Part shown: piece by piece, positions 62,810 through 64,000 of the stretch | How the letters are laid out: every line of letters starts with the position of its first letter | How positions within the stretch are numbered: the stretch's first letter is position 1 | NCBI GenBank assembly: GCA_016719565.1 | Contig: JADJYU010000003.1 | Coordinates: 620,001 to 684,000, forward strand | Direction of reading: 5' to 3' | Source of the DNA: Ignavibacteria bacterium | GTDB taxonomy: Bacteria > Bacteroidota > Ignavibacteria > Tepidaquicellales > Tepidaquicellaceae | DNA: 64,000 nucleotides | Notes under the pieces: generated by a model | What the model was told of the DNA's origin: nothing | Seen by the model: the letters and a program-made list of their open reading frames with translations, nothing else | Database searches by the model: none | Made by a program: the position numbers and the translations under genes

Positions 62810-64000
62810 TTAAGCAATATCAGTAAGATAAAGAGAATCCTTATGATTTTTGAGAAAAGATTTTTTAATAACTTCATGTTCTTTTTTCCTCAAATGAGGA
62901 TCTTCATCGATGATCTTAAATGCAATACTCCTGGCAATTTCCAATACATCCTTATCTTTTTTGAGATCAGTGCAGGAAAAGCTTAGCATACCTGACTGCC
63001 GGATACCGAAGAATTCCCCGGGACCTCTGATATCCATATCAGCTTCAGCAATTTTAAAACCGTCATTAGAGCTGCATAGAATATTCAGCCGCTTTGATGA
63101 ATCTTCCGAAAGATCTTTTGCAATAAGAATACAGTAAGACTGATCAGCTCCTCTTCCCACCCTTCCTCTGAGCTGATGCAGCTGTGATAGTCCAAATCTC
63201 TGCGCTTCTTCAATGATCATGATAGTGGCATTCGGAATATCAATGCCTACTTCTATAACTGTAGTGGAAACCAGAATATTCAGTTCGCCATCTCTGAACT
63301 TTTCAGTTTCTTCATCTTTCTCATACCACAGCATTCTGCCGTGAACCATGCCGACTTTCAGGTCGGGGAAAATTTCTTTTTTTAACAGCTGATAATTTTC
63401 CTCAGCCGACTTCAGATCAAGTTTTTCTGATTCGTCAATAATAGGAAAGATAATGTAAACCTGTCTTCCTTTTTTAATTTCGGTTCTGACAAATGAATAA
63501 ATAGCAGGTTTATCATCATCAGTTCTTAATGCCGTTTTAACAGGTATTCTGTTTTTTGGGAGTTCATCAATCACAGAGATATCAAGATCACCGTAAAAAG
63601 TCATAGAGAGAGTTCTGGGAATTGGCGTTGCGGTCATTACCAGCACATCAGGATTCATACCTTTTTCTTTAAGCTTTGCTCTCTGCATCACCCCGAATTT
63701 ATGCTGTTCATCAATCACAACAAAACCTATATTTTTATACTGAACATTTTCCTGAATAAGCGCATGTGTTCCGATAATAATATTTGTTTTGCCGGATTCA
63801 ATATTCGTCAGAAGTTCATCCCGGAGTTTTTTCTTCTGACCTCCGACCAGAAGGCATACATTAATATCCAGAGGTTTGAGCAGTTCGGAAATAGTTTTAT
63901 AATGCTGTTCAGCAAGTAACTCAGTCGGGCACATCAGCGCAGCCTGATAACCATTTTCGACAGCAATTAGCATTGAATAAACAGCAACAATAGTTTTTCC
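62810..64000 (-). CDS. recG: ATP-dependent DNA helicase RecG, 3' part (runs off window)
   Basis: RecG remodels stalled forks and branched DNA. The visible 396 or so residues begin at the window edge with the Walker A end GKTIVAVYSMLIAVENGYQA. They continue with ALMCPTELLAEQHY, VVIDEQHKFGVMQR (DEQH box as in RecG, not DEAD), LVMTATPIPRTLSMTFYGDL, the helicase C domain (NILVSTTVIEVGIDIPNATI, LRGRVGRG) and the RecG C-terminal region (DLKKDKDVLEIARSIAFKII). The 5' part, including the wedge domain, lies beyond 64000. Confidence 0.95.
   Translation of the reverse strand, partial: GKTIVAVYSMLIAVENGYQAALMCPTELLAEQHYKTISELLKPLDINVCLLVGGQKKKLRDELLTNIESGKTNIIIGTHALIQENVQYKNIGFVVIDEQHKFGVMQRAKLKEKGMNPDVLVMTATPIPRTLSMTFYGDLDISVIDELPKNRIPVKTALRTDDDKPAIYSFVRTEIKKGRQVYIIFPIIDESEKLDLKSAEENYQLLKKEIFPDLKVGMVHGRMLWYEKDEETEKFRDGELNILVSTTVIEVGIDIPNATIMIIEEAQRFGLSQLHQLRGRVGRGADQSYCILIAKDLSEDSSKRLNILCSSNDGFKIAEADMDIRGPGEFFGIRQSGMLSFSCTDLKKDKDVLEIARSIAFKIIDEDPHLRKKEHEVIKKSFLKNHKDSLYLTDIA

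Noticed and set aside
1..64000. Insertion sequences, prophage or integrase genes
   Set aside because: No transposase, integrase or phage structural protein was seen. The accessory character comes from secreted-protein genes and repeats.

Overview
The window is one AT-rich bacterial chromosome segment. It looks like a member of the Ignavibacteria/Chlorobi side of the Bacteroidota. The reasons are seven proteins or remnants ending in a type IX secretion (T9SS) type A sorting domain (YPNPFNP ... SGVYFY ... K-R-M-x-L-x-K), a FISUMP protein, a fused MoaC-Mog protein, and a Gram-negative peptidoglycan cluster with a meso-diaminopimelate type MurE. The lineage call is inference. Some genes carry Shine-Dalgarno-like sequences (rpoB, rpoC, rplL, ftsZ), others none.

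Layout. 1-5480: accessory region with a 21-bp tandem repeat array, a T9SS remnant, a beta-helix-like protein and two T9SS beta-propeller proteins. 5487-22505: a complete dcw cluster on the minus strand (mraZ, rsmH, ftsL, ftsI, murE, murF, mraY, murD, ftsW, murG, a small membrane protein, murC, ftsQ, ftsA, ftsZ), headed by a promoter and a three-repeat MraZ box. 22704-35087: the transcription/translation cluster, also minus: promoter, tRNA-Tyr, tRNA-Gly, tRNA-Thr, rpmG, tRNA-Trp, secE, nusG, rplK, rplA, rplJ, rplL, rpoB, rpoC, terminator. 35186-38493: a prokaryotic RING/TPR membrane protein, a LysE-like transporter, a small secreted protein and an LEA-type lipoprotein. 38607-44880: rimP, nusA, infB, rbfA, truB and tRNA-Ser. 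45128-51568: secreted proteins and two more 20-21-bp repeat arrays. 51569-53665: molybdenum cofactor genes. 53726-57988: a complete urate-to-ureidoglycolate pathway (uricase; allantoinase, allantoicase, OHCU decarboxylase, HIU hydrolase). 58085-64000: a ferritin-like protein, a large T9SS protein, a small membrane protein, a polyprenyl glycosylphosphotransferase, and recG running off the end.

How the parts fit. The three minus-strand housekeeping blocks are ordinary growth operons. The molybdenum cofactor genes beside the urate pathway suggest purine catabolism through a molybdenum hydroxylase (xanthine dehydrogenase) lying outside the window.

A striking anomaly is the number of broken reading frames in genes expected to be essential or intact: single-base frameshifts in ftsQ, murF, infB (twice), the HIU hydrolase and one T9SS gene, and an in-frame TAA in rplJ. 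Most frameshifts sit in A/T or G runs, and removing or adding one base restores a full-length family member every time. Sequencing or assembly error is the leading explanation. The most unusual non-coding structures are three period-21 arrays of different sequence, a 16-unit 7-bp array upstream of allantoinase whose unit family also occurs inside T9SS sorting-domain coding sequences, and a terminator-like hairpin at the start of the rimP operon.
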